A DNA stretch of 64,000 nt from Streptomyces virginiae (GCF_000720455.1 NZ_JOAK01000004.1:1-64000), one strand, 5' to 3'; positions 10,014 to 19,924 are shown, counted from the stretch's first letter. Notes: a model not told the origin generated them from the sequence alone. A program made the numbers and translations.

Positions 10014-10117
10014 GTGCTCCATCGTACGGGGGTCTCCAGCAGGCCGGACGTCGCCCGTTCGGCACAGACTGACCGGGAGGCTCCGTAACAACGTCCCACC
10101 CGTCACCCGGAGGAATG

Positions 10118-11515
10118 ATGGCGTCCGCCACGGATTCCAGCAGGGCCCCGGCAGCCGCGGCACTGCGGCGGAGTCTCGGCTTCCGGGACCTGGTCGTCTA
10201 CGGGCTGCTGTTCATCGCCCCGATGGCCCCGGTCGGGGTCTTCGGCACGCTCGACGCCAAGTCGCACGGCGCCGTCGCGCTGGTGTACCTCGTCGCGACG
10301 GTCGCGATGGCCTTCACGGCCTTCAGTTACGCGCAGATGGTGCGGGTCGCCCCGCAGGCCGGTTCGGTCTTCACCTATGCCCGCAAGGGCCTGGGCGAGG
10401 GGCCGGGGCTGATCGCGGGGTGGATGGCGATGCTGGACTACCTGCTGATCCCGGCGGTCGCGTACCTCTTCTCGGGGATCGCGATGAACGCGCTGGTGCC
10501 GGAGGTGTCGCGGTGGGCGTGGACGGCCCTGGCCGTCGTGGTGACCACCCTGCTCAACCTGTGGGGCGTACGGGTGGCCGCGCGGGTGGGCTTCGCCGTG
10601 CTGGCCATGGAGATCCTGGTCCTGGCGGTGTTCGTGGTGGCGGCGGCGGTCGTGCTGGTCCAGGACGGGCCCCGGCGCGGCTGGCTCTCGCCGCTGACCG
10701 GTGACGGCTCGCTCGATTTCAGCACGGCCGCGGTGCTGGGCGCGGTGTCGGTGGCGGTCCTGTCCTACCTCGGCTTCGACGCCATCGTCTCCTTCGCCGA
10801 GGAGGTGACGGGGGGCTCGGAGCGCGTGGCGCGGGCGGTGCTGTTCTGCCTGGCGCTGGCGGGGACGCTGTTCGTCGTCCAGAGCTACCTGGCGGCGCTG
10901 CTGATGCCGGTGTCCGCGGCGGAGCTGGCGGCGGATCCGGTGCGGCAGGGCCCGGCGTTCTACACCGCGGTGGAGTCCTCGGTGGGTTTCTGGCTGCACG
11001 ACCTGGTGGCGATCAGCAAGGCGGTCGGGGCGGCCTTCGCCGCCCTGGCGGGGCAGGCGGCGGCCGGCCGGCTGGTGTTCGCGATGGCGCGGGAGCGGCG
11101 GCTGCCGCGGGCGCTGGCGCGCACCTCGGACGGCACACCGCGGGCCGCCCTGCTGGTGACGGCGGCGGCCACGCTGGTCGCCGCCGTGTGGGCGGCCCGG
11201 CGTGACGACGGGCTCGACCACCTGGTGTCCGTGGTGGACGTCGGTGCGCTGGTGGCCTTCACCCTGCTGCACGCCTCCGTGGTGGGCTGGTACGTGGTCC
11301 GGCGGCGGGAGGGTGCGCCGAACTGGTGGAAGCACCTGGTGGTCCCGGTGCTCGGGGCGGCGGTGACCGTCACGGTGATCGTCGAGGCGTCCCGGACGGC
11401 GCAGCTGGTGGGAGCGGTGTGGCTGGCGGTGGGCCTGGGGGTGCTGTTCGTCCAGCGGGGCCGCCGATCCGGCGATCCGGCCGGGGCCGCGGGAGGGTCG
11501 GGGCACGACGGGTGA
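10118..11515 (+). CDS. APC superfamily amino-acid permease
   Basis: A 465-residue transporter with about 12 membrane helices. The N-terminal helix has the APC signature [20 protein letters not shown], and the sixth-helix region reads [15 protein letters not shown], typical of amino-acid/polyamine permeases. ATGs at 10115 and 10118 are adjacent. GGAGG lies 1 nt before the first and 4 nt before the second, so 10118 is preferred. It is divergent from ispH. Substrate specificity cannot be called. The stop codon lies inside a 17-bp tandem repeat array. Confidence 0.88.
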   Translation: MASATDSSRAPAAAALRRSLGFRDLVVYGLLFIAPMAPVGVFGTLDAKSHGAVALVYLVATVAMAFTAFSYAQMVRVAPQAGSVFTYARKGLGEGPGLIAGWMAMLDYLLIPAVAYLFSGIAMNALVPEVSRWAWTALAVVVTTLLNLWGVRVAARVGFAVLAMEILVLAVFVVAAAVVLVQDGPRRGWLSPLTGDGSLDFSTAAVLGAVSVAVLSYLGFDAIVSFAEEVTGGSERVARAVLFCLALAGTLFVVQSYLAALLMPVSAAELAADPVRQGPAFYTAVESSVGFWLHDLVAISKAVGAAFAALAGQAAAGRLVFAMARERRLPRALARTSDGTPRAALLVTAAATLVAAVWAARRDDGLDHLVSVVDVGALVAFTLLHASVVGWYVVRRREGAPNWWKHLVVPVLGAAVTVTVIVEASRTAQLVGAVWLAVGLGVLFVQRGRRSGDPAGAAGGSGHDG

Positions 11516-11590
11516 GCCTGGGCCGCGAGTGAGCCAGGGCCGCGAGTGAGCCAGGGCCGCGGGGGCGCCAGGGCCGCGGGGGCGCCGCGG
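11512..11590. repeat. 17-bp tandem repeat array
   Basis: Four full units and a partial fifth of a 17-bp repeat (11512-11528, 11529-11545, 11546-11562, 11563-11579, 11580-11590). Consensus GTGAGCCAGGGCCGCGA, drifting to GGGCGCCAGGGCCGCGG in the later units. The first unit contains the TGA stop of the permease gene. It lies in the gap before xseA. Confidence 0.85.
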
Positions 11591-11674
11591 CCGGGGAGGT
11601 GCGTGGCGGTCCGCCCTTCCGACACCGGCACGGGAGCCTGACGTACTGTCGGCGGCTCCGGATAGCCTGCGCAC

Positions 11675-12898
11675 ATGGGTCTGAATACGTCGGCCGAGGC
11701 GCCGCTGCCGGTGGGCCAGGTGTCCCGGCTCATCGGGGGCTGGATCGAGCGCCTCGGCCAGGTGTGGGTGGAGGGGCAGATCACGCAGCTCTCGCGGCGG
11801 CCGGGCGCGGGGGTGGTCTTCCTGACGCTGCGCGATCCGTCGCACGACATCTCGGTCAGCGTGACCTGCTTCCGCCAGGTCTACGACGAGGTCGCGGACG
11901 TCGTCTCGGAGGGCGCGCGGGTCGTGCTGCTGGCCAAGCCCGAGTGGTACGCCCCGCGCGGGCAGCTGTCCCTGCGGGCGACCGAGATACGGCCGGTCGG
12001 CATCGGGGAGCTGCTGGCCCGGCTGGAGCGGCTCAAGCGGTCCCTGGCCTCCGAGGGGCTCTTCGCGCTGGAGCGCAAGAAGCCGCTGCCCTTCCTGCCG
12101 CAGCTGATCGGGCTGGTCGTCGGGCGGGCCTCGGCGGCCGAGCGCGACGTCCTGGAGAACGCCCGGCGCCGCTGGCCGGCGGTCCGCTTCGAGGTGCGCA
12201 ACGTCGCCGTCCAGGGCGTGCACGCCGTGCCGCAGGTGGTCCGGGCGGTCAAGGAGCTCGACGCCATGGACGAGGTCGACGTGATCATCGTGGCGCGGGG
12301 CGGCGGCAGCGTGGAGGACCTGCTGCCCTTCTCCGACGAGGAGGTCGTGCGCGCCGTCGCGGCGGCCCGTACCCCGGTGGTCTCGGCGATCGGCCACGAG
12401 CCGGACTCCCCGCTGCTGGACCTGGTCGCGGACCTGCGGGCGTCCACGCCCACGGACGCGGCGAAGAAGGTGGTCCCGGACGTCGGCGAGGAGCTGGAGC
12501 GGGTACGCCAGTTGCAGGGCCGGGGGCTGCGTGCGGTGAGCTCGATGCTCGACCGGGAGGAGCGGGGGCTCGCGCACGCCCTGGCCCGGCCGGTGTTCGT
12601 CCACCCGCAGCGCATGGTGGAGATGCGGGAGGACGAGCTGGACGCGCTGCTGGCGCGCAGCAGGCGCACGCTGGGGCACCTGCTGGACCGGGCGGACTCG
12701 GAGCTCGCCCACACGCTGGCCCGGGTGGTGGCGCTGTCGCCGGCCGCGACGCTGGAGCGCGGGTACGCCGTACTGCAGCGGGCGGACGGTCACGTGGTGC
12801 GTTCGCCGCAGGAGGTGTCGGCGCGGGAGGTGCTGCACGCCAGGGTGGCGGAGGGCACGTTCACCGTGGAGGTCGCCCCGGAGGGGGCTTCGGAGTAA
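11675..12898 (+). CDS. xseA: Exodeoxyribonuclease VII large subunit
   Basis: A 407-residue XseA. It has an N-terminal OB-fold ([20 protein letters not shown]), the nuclease core with [21 protein letters not shown] and the conserved [22 protein letters not shown], then [20 protein letters not shown] and a C-terminal coiled-coil/S1-interacting region. Exo VII degrades single-stranded DNA in both directions as a complex of XseA with several XseB. ATG at 11675 begins [13 protein letters not shown]. xseB follows 54 bp downstream on the same strand, the usual actinobacterial order. Confidence 0.97.
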   Translation: MGLNTSAEAPLPVGQVSRLIGGWIERLGQVWVEGQITQLSRRPGAGVVFLTLRDPSHDISVSVTCFRQVYDEVADVVSEGARVVLLAKPEWYAPRGQLSLRATEIRPVGIGELLARLERLKRSLASEGLFALERKKPLPFLPQLIGLVVGRASAAERDVLENARRRWPAVRFEVRNVAVQGVHAVPQVVRAVKELDAMDEVDVIIVARGGGSVEDLLPFSDEEVVRAVAAARTPVVSAIGHEPDSPLLDLVADLRASTPTDAAKKVVPDVGEELERVRQLQGRGLRAVSSMLDREERGLAHALARPVFVHPQRMVEMREDELDALLARSRRTLGHLLDRADSELAHTLARVVALSPAATLERGYAVLQRADGHVVRSPQEVSAREVLHARVAEGTFTVEVAPEGASE

Positions 12899-12952
12899 CG
12901 ACACACCGCCGCAATCAAGTGGTCGCACTACACACATAGGGTGGAAAAGGGA

Positions 12953-13171
12953 ATGACAGAGGCCGAGACGGCGCTGGGATACGAGCAGGCCCGCGACGAA
13001 CTCATCGAAGTGGTCCGCAAGCTCGAAGCCGGAGGGACCTCGCTGGAGGAGTCCCTCGCGCTCTGGGAGCGCGGCGAGGAGCTGGCGAAGGTCTGCCGGC
13101 ACTGGCTGGAGGGGGCCCGGGCCCGGCTGGACTCGGCGCTGGCGGCGCGCGAGGCGGCCGGGGAGGAGTGA
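12953..13171 (+). CDS. xseB: Exodeoxyribonuclease VII small subunit
   Basis: A 72-residue XseB helical hairpin: [50 protein letters not shown]. The L-E-x-G-x3-LEESL-x-L-[WY]-E-x-G pattern is diagnostic. It forms the regulatory arms of exonuclease VII with XseA. A GTG at 12941 would add four residues; the ATG at 12953 is preferred because AAGGGA precedes it and family members start there. Confidence 0.95.
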   Translation: MTEAETALGYEQARDELIEVVRKLEAGGTSLEESLALWERGEELAKVCRHWLEGARARLDSALAAREAAGEE

Positions 13172-13194
13172 TCCCGGTCACGGCCACACCAGTT

Positions 13195-13212
13195 TAGTTG
13201 AAAATTCATCTA
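13195..13212. promoter_or_regulatory. Candidate MarR-type operator upstream of the nitroreductase
   Basis: TAGTTGAA (13195-13202), 2-nt spacer, TTCATCTA (13205-13212), arms matching at 7 of 8. It lies in an AT-rich patch 57 bp before the nitroreductase start. TTGAA/TTCAA dyads are common targets of MarR-family repressors, but no regulator gene is adjacent. Confidence 0.45.
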
Positions 13213-13268
13213 ATTCGGCCGTAGAGTCGGGGACATCGCTTCACCTCCGTATGGAAGAAGGCTTTCCG

Positions 13269-13859
13269 ATGTCTCTCGTACTTGACTCCGCCGCGCAGGA
13301 CCTGCTGTTCCGCGAGGCCCGCACCGCCAACTCGTTCTCCGACGAGCCGGTGACCGAGGAGCAGGTCCAGGCGATCTACGACCTGGTGAAGTACGGCCCC
13401 ACCGCTTTCAACGGCACGCCGCTGCGCATCACGCTGGTCCGCTCCGCCGAGGCCCGCGAGCGCCTCGTGCAGCACCTGGCCGAGGGCAACCAGGCCAAGA
13501 CCCTCGCCGCGCCGCTGGTCGCGATCCTCTCCGCGGACAACGAGTTCCACGAGGAGCTGCCGCGCCTGCTGCCGCACTTCCCCCAGGCCAAGGACCTCTT
13601 CTTCGCCGAGCGCCCGGCCCGCGAGCAGTCCTCGCTGGTCAACGCCGCGCTGCAGGCCGCTTACTTCATCGTGGGCGTCCGCGCCGCCGGTCTGGCCGCG
13701 GGCCCGATGACCGGCGCCGACTTCGCCGGCATCCAGAAGGAGTTCCTGGACGACGACCACACCCCGATCATGGTCGTCAACATCGGCAAGCCGGGCGAGG
13801 ACGCGTGGTTCCCGCGCTCCCCGCGCCTGTCGATCGACGAGGTCATCACCACCGTCTGA
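13269..13859 (+). CDS. Malonic semialdehyde reductase / nitroreductase family (RutE-like)
   Basis: A 196-residue FMN-dependent nitroreductase-fold protein of the RutE/HadB subfamily, matching its usual length. Visible are the FMN-binding segments FREARTANSF, YGPTAFNGTPLR, and the C-terminal VVNIGKPGEDAWFPRSPRL. RutE reduces malonic semialdehyde in pyrimidine breakdown, but here no other rut genes are near, so a general quinone or nitro-compound reductase role is equally likely. The ATG at 13269 is preferred over 13251 because it gives the family N-terminus (MSLVLDSAAQDLLF). Confidence 0.85.
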   Translation: MSLVLDSAAQDLLFREARTANSFSDEPVTEEQVQAIYDLVKYGPTAFNGTPLRITLVRSAEARERLVQHLAEGNQAKTLAAPLVAILSADNEFHEELPRLLPHFPQAKDLFFAERPAREQSSLVNAALQAAYFIVGVRAAGLAAGPMTGADFAGIQKEFLDDDHTPIMVVNIGKPGEDAWFPRSPRLSIDEVITTV

Positions 13860-13893
13860 GCAAGGCCGCGGCCCCACGGCCGCAGCACGCGAA

Positions 13894-13933
13894 AAGGGCC
13901 GTGCGCCCCGGGATCCCGGGGCGCACGGCCCTT
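13894..13933. terminator. Strong bidirectional hairpin
   Basis: A 40-nt perfect palindrome with centre GGATCC and arms beginning AAGGGCCGTGCGCCCC, 34 bp past the nitroreductase stop. The following 158 bp (13934-14091), up to the end of the convergent DUF4245 gene, hold no gene I can support. Confidence 0.85.
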
Positions 13934-14091
13934 CTCGCCGTGGAGGCCGCGCACCGCCGCCCGCCACTGCGCGTCGGACGGCTGCGGAGGATGATCGTCC
14001 TGGGGCACGCCCCGGTCCGGCGGTTCATGGCCGGCGAGGGCCGGGCCGCCGAGGAGTAGCCGGTAGGGGGCGAGGCGGTAGGGCGGTAGCT

Positions 14092-14619
14092 CTACCGGCC
14101 CTGCTTGAACTCCAGCGCCGCCGCCAGCGTGCCGAGCTGCTCGAAGGAGGCCGTGCCGGTCACCACCGTGACGTGGCCCTGCTCCCGCCGTACGAGGGCG
14201 TCGTACTTCTCGCCCTCCCAGCGCTCCCAGGCCGCGTCGCCGACCTGCTGCGTCTGCCCGGAGGCCGTGGCGTTCCTGGTGACCCGTTCGAGGTACTTGA
14301 CGGAGGTGTCGCTGGACTGCTCGACCGCCGCGTACTGCTGCTCCGGGTCGAGGAAGCCCAGGTGCCAGGCGTCGGCCTTCGTGCGCTCGTACGTCACCGA
14401 GGTCGCCCGCCACTGCTCCGGCAGGCCCACGGGGGCCGCCACCGGGTACGGGGCCGCGCGCCGGGCCGTGAGGGTCTCCACCCGGTAGTCGACCGTGCGC
14501 GTGGGATCGGCCTTGTCGTCATGCGGGACGAAGACGTAGATCCCGGCGACGACGACACCGATCACCGCCAGCGACCGGACCATGTCCCAGACCGTCTGCT
14601 TGCCTTTCATACCTGCCAC
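14092..14619 (-). CDS. DUF4245 domain membrane-anchored protein
   Basis: A 175-residue protein with a short cytoplasmic N-terminus, one membrane anchor (VRSLAVIGVVVAGIYVFVP) and an extracytoplasmic domain. That domain has PVGLPEQWRATSV and the C-terminal TVVTGTASFEQLGTLAAAL, as in actinobacterial DUF4245 proteins encoded next to glpX. Start uncertain: GTG 14619 (VAGMKGKQTVWDMV) fits the family N-terminus, ATG 14610 is three residues shorter. It is divergent from glpX. Function unknown. Confidence 0.82.
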   Translation of the reverse strand: MAGMKGKQTVWDMVRSLAVIGVVVAGIYVFVPHDDKADPTRTVDYRVETLTARRAAPYPVAAPVGLPEQWRATSVTYERTKADAWHLGFLDPEQQYAAVEQSSDTSVKYLERVTRNATASGQTQQVGDAAWERWEGEKYDALVRREQGHVTVVTGTASFEQLGTLAAALEFKQGR

Positions 14620-14859
14620 GGCACCATCGTCCCGCATCACCGGGCGGCGATCACCGCCGGGGTCGCGCGGGCGCGCCGCACGGCGCACCCTTGAGTCGCC
14701 CGCCGAGTCCCCGAACGGGCGCGCAAGGCGTCCGCTCAGGACAATCGAATGACCGATATTCCGCTCATACGTGACCCGCCCTGCTCAATATGTCGACGTA
14801 CCGATAGAGTTCCAGCACCCTCACTTCCCGGCCGTCGCCGTACAGAAAGGTGCGCTCCG

Positions 14860-15891
14860 ATGACCGAGCACAACCTGCCGCCCCAGCTCGAAGTCTCCCC
14901 GGAGGCCCCCGACCGCAACCTCGCGCTCGAACTCGTACGGGTCACCGAGGCGGCCGCCATGGCCGCCGGCCGGTGGGTCGGCCGCGGCGACAAGATCGGC
15001 GCGGACGGCGCCGCGGTCAACGCGATGAGGACCCTGATCTCCACCGTCTCGATGAACGGCGTCGTCGTCATCGGCGAGGGCGAGAAGGACGAAGCCCCGA
15101 TGCTCTTCAACGGGGAGCAGGTCGGCGACGGCACCGGAGCCGAGGTCGACATCGCCGTCGACCCGATCGACGGCACCACCCTGAACGCCAAGGGCATGCC
15201 GAACGCCATCGCCGTCCTGGCCGCCGCCGACCGCGGCACGATGTTCGACCCGTCCGCCGTGTTCTACATGGACAAGCTGGTCACCGGCCCCGAGGCAGCC
15301 GACTTCGTCGACATCAACGCCCCGGTCTCGGTGAACATCCGCCGGGTCGCCAAGGCCAAGGGCATGCACCCCGAGGACGTCACGGTCGTCATCCTGGACC
15401 GCCCCCGCCACGAGGGCATCGTCCGGGAGATCCGCGAGACCGGCGCGCGCATCAAGTTCATCTCCGACGGCGACGTGGCCGGATCCATCATGGCCGCCCG
15501 CGAGGGCACCGGCGTGGACCTGCTCCTGGGCATCGGCGGCACCCCCGAGGGCATCATCTCGGCCTGCGCCATCAAGTGCCTGGGCGGCGTGATCCAGGGC
15601 AAGCTGTGGCCGAAGGACGACGCCGAGCGCCAGAAGGCCATCGACGCCGGCCACGACCTGGACCGGGTGCTCACCACCACCGACCTGGTCTCCGGCGACA
15701 ACGTCTTCTTCGTCGCCACCGGCATCACCGACGGCGAGCTGCTGCGCGGCGTGCACTACCGCTCCCAGACCGCGACGACGTCCTCGCTGGTCATGCGCTC
15801 CAAGTCCGGCACCATCCGGAAGATCGACTCCACGCACCGCCTGTCGAAGCTGCGCGCGTACAGCGCGATCGACTTCGACCGCGCCCAGTAG
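14860..15891 (+). CDS. glpX: Class II fructose-1,6-bisphosphatase
   Basis: A 343-residue GlpX-type FBPase, the gluconeogenic enzyme of actinobacteria. Metal and substrate motifs are in order: [55 protein letters not shown] and [20 protein letters not shown]. The ATG at 14860 ([10 protein letters not shown]) has AAAGG 9 nt upstream; the open frame to 14749 is upstream noise. It is divergent from the DUF4245 gene. A long hairpin terminator follows. Confidence 0.97.
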   Translation: MTEHNLPPQLEVSPEAPDRNLALELVRVTEAAAMAAGRWVGRGDKIGADGAAVNAMRTLISTVSMNGVVVIGEGEKDEAPMLFNGEQVGDGTGAEVDIAVDPIDGTTLNAKGMPNAIAVLAAADRGTMFDPSAVFYMDKLVTGPEAADFVDINAPVSVNIRRVAKAKGMHPEDVTVVILDRPRHEGIVREIRETGARIKFISDGDVAGSIMAAREGTGVDLLLGIGGTPEGIISACAIKCLGGVIQGKLWPKDDAERQKAIDAGHDLDRVLTTTDLVSGDNVFFVATGITDGELLRGVHYRSQTATTSSLVMRSKSGTIRKIDSTHRLSKLRAYSAIDFDRAQ

Positions 15892-15905
15892 GGGCGGGGG
15901 CACAA

Positions 15906-15952
15906 CGCGAGAGGGGCGGTCACCCTGTGCGGGGGTGACCGCCCCTCTCGCG
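15906..15952. terminator. glpX terminator hairpin
   Basis: Perfect 20-bp stem, 15906-15925 (CGCGAGAGGGGCGGTCACCC) pairing with 15933-15952, loop of 7 nt. The stretch 15953-16107 that follows holds only imperfect GGACGTGGC-type repeats (about 16014-16075) and no gene. Confidence 0.85.
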
Positions 15953-16107
15953 TGTCCGCGTACGAGGCGTGGGGGACGTCCGGGACACCCACGGCCTGCC
16001 TGGGCACGGCACGCCTGGACGTGGCATGCGTGGACGTGGCGTGGCGTGGCTGGACGTGCGTGACGTGCGACGCGGACCGGGACCTGCCCGCCGGGGCGGC
16101 AGCCGGC

Positions 16108-16518
16108 TCAGCCCGCCGCGGCTATGGGTCCCGCTCCGGGGGCCTGCCGCAGCTCGGCGGAGCGGCGCCGCATCCGCGCCAGCACCACGCGGCGCTCGGC
16201 CGCGGTGAGCCCGCCCCAGACCCCGTACGGCTCGGGCTGCAACAGGGCGTGTTCGCGACAGGCGACCATCACCGGGCAGCGGGCGCAGACGCGCTTCGCG
16301 GCCTCCTCACGGGAGAGCCGGGCGGCCGTCGGCTCCTTGGACGGCGCGAAGAACAGCCCCGCCTCGTCGCGGCGGCACACCGCCTCCGCGTGCCATGGGC
16401 CGTCTTCCGCCGCCCTGGCCGGCACCCGCGGGCTCGGCACGGCCGACGGGCGTGCCCCAGGACCCTGAAGGCTCTTCACGGCGGCTACCTGCAGGGACTG
16501 ATGCGGCGGATGCGGCAC
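16108..16518 (-). CDS. WhiB family iron-sulfur transcriptional regulator
   Basis: A 136-residue Wbl protein. Four cysteines for a [4Fe-4S] cluster (Cys48, Cys78, Cys81, Cys87; spacing C-x29-C-x2-C-x5-C) are followed by the G-V-W-G-G turn (residues 99-103) and a basic C-terminal tail (RRVVLARMRRRSAEL). Wbl proteins bind the principal sigma factor and act in development and redox control. GTG at 16518 has AGGAG 6 nt upstream. By position next to glpX it corresponds, from memory, to wblI (SCO5046) of S. coelicolor; I did not verify this. A 10-bp palindrome ACGTATACGT lies at 16534-16543, just upstream. Confidence 0.92.
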   Translation of the reverse strand: MPHPPHQSLQVAAVKSLQGPGARPSAVPSPRVPARAAEDGPWHAEAVCRRDEAGLFFAPSKEPTAARLSREEAAKRVCARCPVMVACREHALLQPEPYGVWGGLTAAERRVVLARMRRRSAELRQAPGAGPIAAAG

Positions 16519-16694
16519 GGTCTACTCCTGACGACGTATACGTGAGCGAGAGACGACGCACCTGTCCCTACCCGCTGTACGCGCCCCTATGCACCGCGTG
16601 CCACGGGGCGCCCGGGGTTCGTCCGAAACGAGACCCTCCGCATCCGGATGCGCCGGCAGCGCGTTTCAGCCGCCGGCCCGCCGGCCTGTAGCCG

Positions 16695-17363
16695 CTAGCC
16701 GTCGAGGTTCTTGCGGAGCTTGCGCGCCAGGTCGACCAGGCGGGCGCCCGGCTTCGGCCGCGCCTCGATGTTGCCGAGCAGGGAGAACCCCCGGACGATC
16801 ACCACCGGCGCCTGCGGGTCCGTCTCCCCGCGGCTCATGCCGCGCACCTCGAAATTGCCGAGGATCCCGCTGCCGTAGCCGCGCAGAGTGACGTTCTCCG
16901 GGACCAGGACCTCCACGTTGCCGAGGACGCAGGTCACGTTGATCTCGGTGACCTGCTGCTCGAAGACCGCCTGGGTGAGGTCGATGGTGATGTCGCCCAT
17001 GACCGAGACCGCACGGGTGTGCGGGCCCGGCCGCCAGCGGCCCTTGCGGCTGGAGCTGCTGCACACGGCGACGATCGTCTCGGCGGCCGGGCCCGCCGCC
17101 CCCTCGTACGAGGACGCGGACGGGGACGGGGACGGGGCATGGGCGCCGCCGGGCGCGGGCAGATCCTGTACGAGCACTTCCAGCTCGCCGACCGTCTTGA
17201 CGGCGTACAGCGTGTCCAGGCGCTCGGAGTGCTCCTCGGCGGTCAGCCTGCCTTCGGCGACGGCGTCCCCGAGGATCTGCGCGATCCGGTCCCGGTCGGC
17301 GTCGGAGGCGCGCAGCCCGGCGGGCGCGGGGGCGGGGGCGGCGGGGTGCTTTTCCAGGTCCAC
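16695..17363 (-). CDS. DUF1707 / LiaF-like C-terminal domain protein
   Basis: About 222 residues. An N-terminal DUF1707 (LRASDADRDRIAQILGDAVA followed by GRLTAEEHSERLDTLYAVKTVGEL) is followed by a Ser/Pro linker and a DUF2154/LiaF-like beta domain (SVMGDITIDLTQAV, VTCVLGNVEVLVPENV, RGFSLLGNIEARP). Such proteins are common in Streptomyces and may sense envelope stress, but have no proven role. Start: GTG at 17363 (VDLEKHP) is preferred over GTG 17384. A TATGCT element ends 6 nt before it, fitting a leaderless transcript, and the family starts there. An 8-bp palindrome ATCGCGAT at 17390-17397 lies upstream. Confidence 0.85.
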   Translation of the reverse strand: MDLEKHPAAPAPAPAGLRASDADRDRIAQILGDAVAEGRLTAEEHSERLDTLYAVKTVGELEVLVQDLPAPGGAHAPSPSPSASSYEGAAGPAAETIVAVCSSSSRKGRWRPGPHTRAVSVMGDITIDLTQAVFEQQVTEINVTCVLGNVEVLVPENVTLRGYGSGILGNFEVRGMSRGETDPQAPVVIVRGFSLLGNIEARPKPGARLVDLARKLRKNLDG

Positions 17364-17510
17364 GACGCCAGCATAGCGAGACACGATAGATCGCGATACT
17401 ACCGAGTGAGCCCTACCTCACAAACACACGCCGGGCGAGAGGTCCTACGCTGGTGGACTGCGCTGCCAATTTGGTCGTCAGTGCTGTCTGCCGAGTGAGG
17501 AATGGCCCCA

Positions 17511-19175
17511 ATGCCGGAGTTCGCGTACACCGACCTGCTGCCCCTGGGCGAGGACACCACCCCCTACCGGCTGGTGACCGCCGAGGGCGTGTCCACCTTC
17601 GAGGCGGACGGCCGTACGTTCCTCAAGGTCGAGCCGGAGGCGCTGCGCAAGCTCGCCGAGGAGGCCATCCACGACATCCAGCACTTCCTGCGCCCCGCTC
17701 ACCTCGCGCAGCTGCGCCGCATCATCGACGACCCCGAGGCCTCCTCGAACGACAAGTTCGTGGCCCTGGACCTGCTGAAGAACGCGAACATCGCGGCGGC
17801 CGGCGTCCTGCCGATGTGCCAGGACACGGGTACGGCGATCGTCATGGGCAAGCGCGGCCAGAACGTGCTCACCGAGGGCGGTGACGAGGCGGCCCTCTCC
17901 CGCGGCATCTACGACGCCTACACCCGCCTCAACCTGCGCTACTCGCAGATGGCGCCGATCACCATGTGGGAGGAGAAGAACACCGGCTCGAACCTGCCCG
18001 CGCAGATCGAGCTGTACGCGACCGACGGCGGCGCGTACAAGTTCCTCTTCATGGCCAAGGGCGGCGGCTCCGCCAACAAGTCCTTCCTCTACCAGGAGAC
18101 CAAGGCGGTCCTCAACGAGGCCTCCATGATGAAGTTCCTGGAGGAGAAGATCCGTTCGCTCGGTACGGCGGCCTGCCCGCCCTACCACCTGGCGATCGTC
18201 GTCGGCGGCACCTCCGCCGAGCACGCGCTCAAGACCGCGAAGTACGCCTCCGCCCACTACCTGGACGAGCTGCCGCGCGAGGGCTCCCCGCTGGGCCACG
18301 GCTTCCGCGACGAGGCCCTGGAGCAGCAGGTCTTCGAGCTGACGCAGAAGATCGGCATCGGCGCGCAGTTCGGCGGCAAGTACTTCTGCCACGACGTCCG
18401 CGTCGTGCGCCTGCCCCGCCACGGCGCCTCGCTGCCCGTCGCCATCGCAGTGTCCTGCTCTGCGGACCGCCAGGCCACCGCGAAGATCACCGCCGAGGGC
18501 GTCTTCCTGGAGCAGCTGGAGCGCGACCCGGCCCGCTTCCTGCCGGACACCACGGACGAGCACCTGTCCGAGGCCTCGGACGTCGTCTCCATCGACCTGA
18601 ACCAGCCGATGGACGACATCCTGGCGACCCTGACCAAGCACCCGGTCAAGACCCGCCTGTCGCTGTCCGGCCCGCTGGTCGTGGCGCGCGACATCGCACA
18701 CGCCAAGATCAAGGAACTGCTGGACTCCGGCGCGGAGATGCCGCAGTACCTGAAGGACCACCCGGTGTACTACGCCGGCCCCGCGAAGACCCCCGAGGGC
18801 TACGCGTCGGGCTCCTTCGGCCCGACCACGGCCGGCCGCATGGACTCCTACGTCGAGCAGTTCCAGGCGGCGGGCGGCTCCAAGGTCATGCTGGCCAAGG
18901 GCAACCGCTCCCAGCAGGTGACGGACGCGTGCGCCGCGCACGGCGGCTTCTACCTGGGCTCGATCGGCGGCCCGGCGGCGCGCCTGGCCCAGGACTGCAT
19001 CAAGAAGGTCGAGGTCCTGGAGTACGAGGAGCTCGGCATGGAGGCGGTCTGGAAGATCGAGGTCGAGGACTTCCCGGCCTTCATCGTCGTGGACGACAAG
19101 GGCAACGACTTCTTCCAGAACCCGGCTCCGGAGCCGACGTTCACGCACATCCCGGTGCGCGGCCCGGGTCTGTAG
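17511..19175 (+). CDS. Fumarate hydratase class I (iron-sulfur)
   Basis: A 554-residue class I fumarase with the fused alpha and beta domains. The cluster cysteines are visible in [11 protein letters not shown], in GGKYFCHD and in [10 protein letters not shown]. Other motifs are [25 protein letters not shown], and the beta-domain segment [20 protein letters not shown]. It interconverts fumarate and malate in the TCA cycle. ATG at 17511 ([13 protein letters not shown]) gives the family N-terminus and has GAGG 10 nt upstream; ATG 17502 is too close to it. A class II fumarase (fumC) lies 5.8 kb downstream, so the organism has both oxygen-sensitive and oxygen-stable enzymes. Confidence 0.96.
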   Translation: MPEFAYTDLLPLGEDTTPYRLVTAEGVSTFEADGRTFLKVEPEALRKLAEEAIHDIQHFLRPAHLAQLRRIIDDPEASSNDKFVALDLLKNANIAAAGVLPMCQDTGTAIVMGKRGQNVLTEGGDEAALSRGIYDAYTRLNLRYSQMAPITMWEEKNTGSNLPAQIELYATDGGAYKFLFMAKGGGSANKSFLYQETKAVLNEASMMKFLEEKIRSLGTAACPPYHLAIVVGGTSAEHALKTAKYASAHYLDELPREGSPLGHGFRDEALEQQVFELTQKIGIGAQFGGKYFCHDVRVVRLPRHGASLPVAIAVSCSADRQATAKITAEGVFLEQLERDPARFLPDTTDEHLSEASDVVSIDLNQPMDDILATLTKHPVKTRLSLSGPLVVARDIAHAKIKELLDSGAEMPQYLKDHPVYYAGPAKTPEGYASGSFGPTTAGRMDSYVEQFQAAGGSKVMLAKGNRSQQVTDACAAHGGFYLGSIGGPAARLAQDCIKKVEVLEYEELGMEAVWKIEVEDFPAFIVVDDKGNDFFQNPAPEPTFTHIPVRGPGL

Positions 19176-19187
19176 CCCCCAGCCCGT

Positions 19188-19227
19188 CCCGAGGGGTCCT
19201 CTGCCGAACGGCAGAGGACCCCTCGGG
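19188..19227. terminator. Fumarase terminator hairpin
   Basis: Perfect 18-bp stem: 19188-19205 (CCCGAGGGGTCCTCTGCC) with 19210-19227, loop GAAC, starting 13 bp past the stop codon. Confidence 0.85.
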
Positions 19228-19318
19228 CGTTTCCGCCGATCGGCAGATGGAGTCGGGGGCGCCGGGCGGCGAGGCTTTTCCCGTAGCCGAACAGTCCTTG
19301 CTGACACGGGAGTTCACG

Positions 19319-19924
19319 ATGAAGAGCCGTACGCGCGCCCTGGCCGTCGCCGGATCCGCCGCCCTGCTGGGCACCTTGGTGGCGGCCGCCCCCGCCCCGG
19401 CGGCGCCGGCCGCGCCGAAGGTCGCCTCGGTACACGGGGGCGGCACGGTGCGCTATCCCTACGTGCCCGCCTCGCACGACATCCGCTTCACGGTCGACGC
19501 GGAGTCGGTGCCGTGGAGCAGGCCGCTGAAGGGCGAGAACCTGGAGCGCGGTCTGCCGACGGACGCGCGCGGCCGGGTGACCGTCTACCACGCGATGCCG
19601 GACCAGAACTTCACCGGCGTCGCCGAGGCCGAGGTGGACTGCATGGTCACGGGCGGCAGGACGGCCACGATCACCGCGGTGGTCAAGAGCTCGAACGTCG
19701 GCTGGGAGGGCAAGCGGATCGGCCTGAGCGTCCAGGACGGCGAGCGCGGCGCGCCCGACCGCGTCGGCTTCTCCTGGGGCATCGTGAACGTCGACGCCAA
19801 GCCCGACGGCTCGGTCGCCGAGCCGACGGTGGGCACCTGCATGGCCCCGGCCCCCTTCACCGAGGTCACCAGGGGCGGCTTCAAGGTCACCCCGGCCCCG
19901 CTGTCCCCTCGCCCGCAGCCGTAG
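19319..19924 (+). CDS. Secreted protein of unknown function (repetin-like annotation class)
   Basis: A 201-residue protein with a clear Sec signal (MKSRTRALAVAGSAALLGTL, cleavage near APA-AP). The mature part is beta-rich with two cysteines (VDCMVTGG and GTCMAP) likely to form one disulfide, and conserved-looking blocks YVPASHDIRFTVDAESV, VYHAMPDQNFTGVAEA and VGFSWGIVNVDA. I know similar Streptomyces proteins only as hypothetical or 'repetin'. ATG at 19319 has GGAG 7 nt upstream. Its 3' end overlaps the end of the convergent zinc-ribbon gene by 38 bp. Confidence 0.75.
   Translation: MKSRTRALAVAGSAALLGTLVAAAPAPAAPAAPKVASVHGGGTVRYPYVPASHDIRFTVDAESVPWSRPLKGENLERGLPTDARGRVTVYHAMPDQNFTGVAEAEVDCMVTGGRTATITAVVKSSNVGWEGKRIGLSVQDGERGAPDRVGFSWGIVNVDAKPDGSVAEPTVGTCMAPAPFTEVTRGGFKVTPAPLSPRPQP

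Noticed and set aside
10103..13102. Minus-strand open frame of 999 codons over the permease, xseA and xseB
   Set aside because: Composed almost entirely of Arg/His/Gln/Pro-rich antisense sequence of clear genes on the plus strand; a typical GC-rich shadow.
13934..14091. Possible small minus-strand gene (MNRRTGACPRTIILR frame) after the nitroreductase terminator
   Set aside because: It runs through the palindromic terminator and into the nitroreductase gene, and has Arg-rich noise composition.
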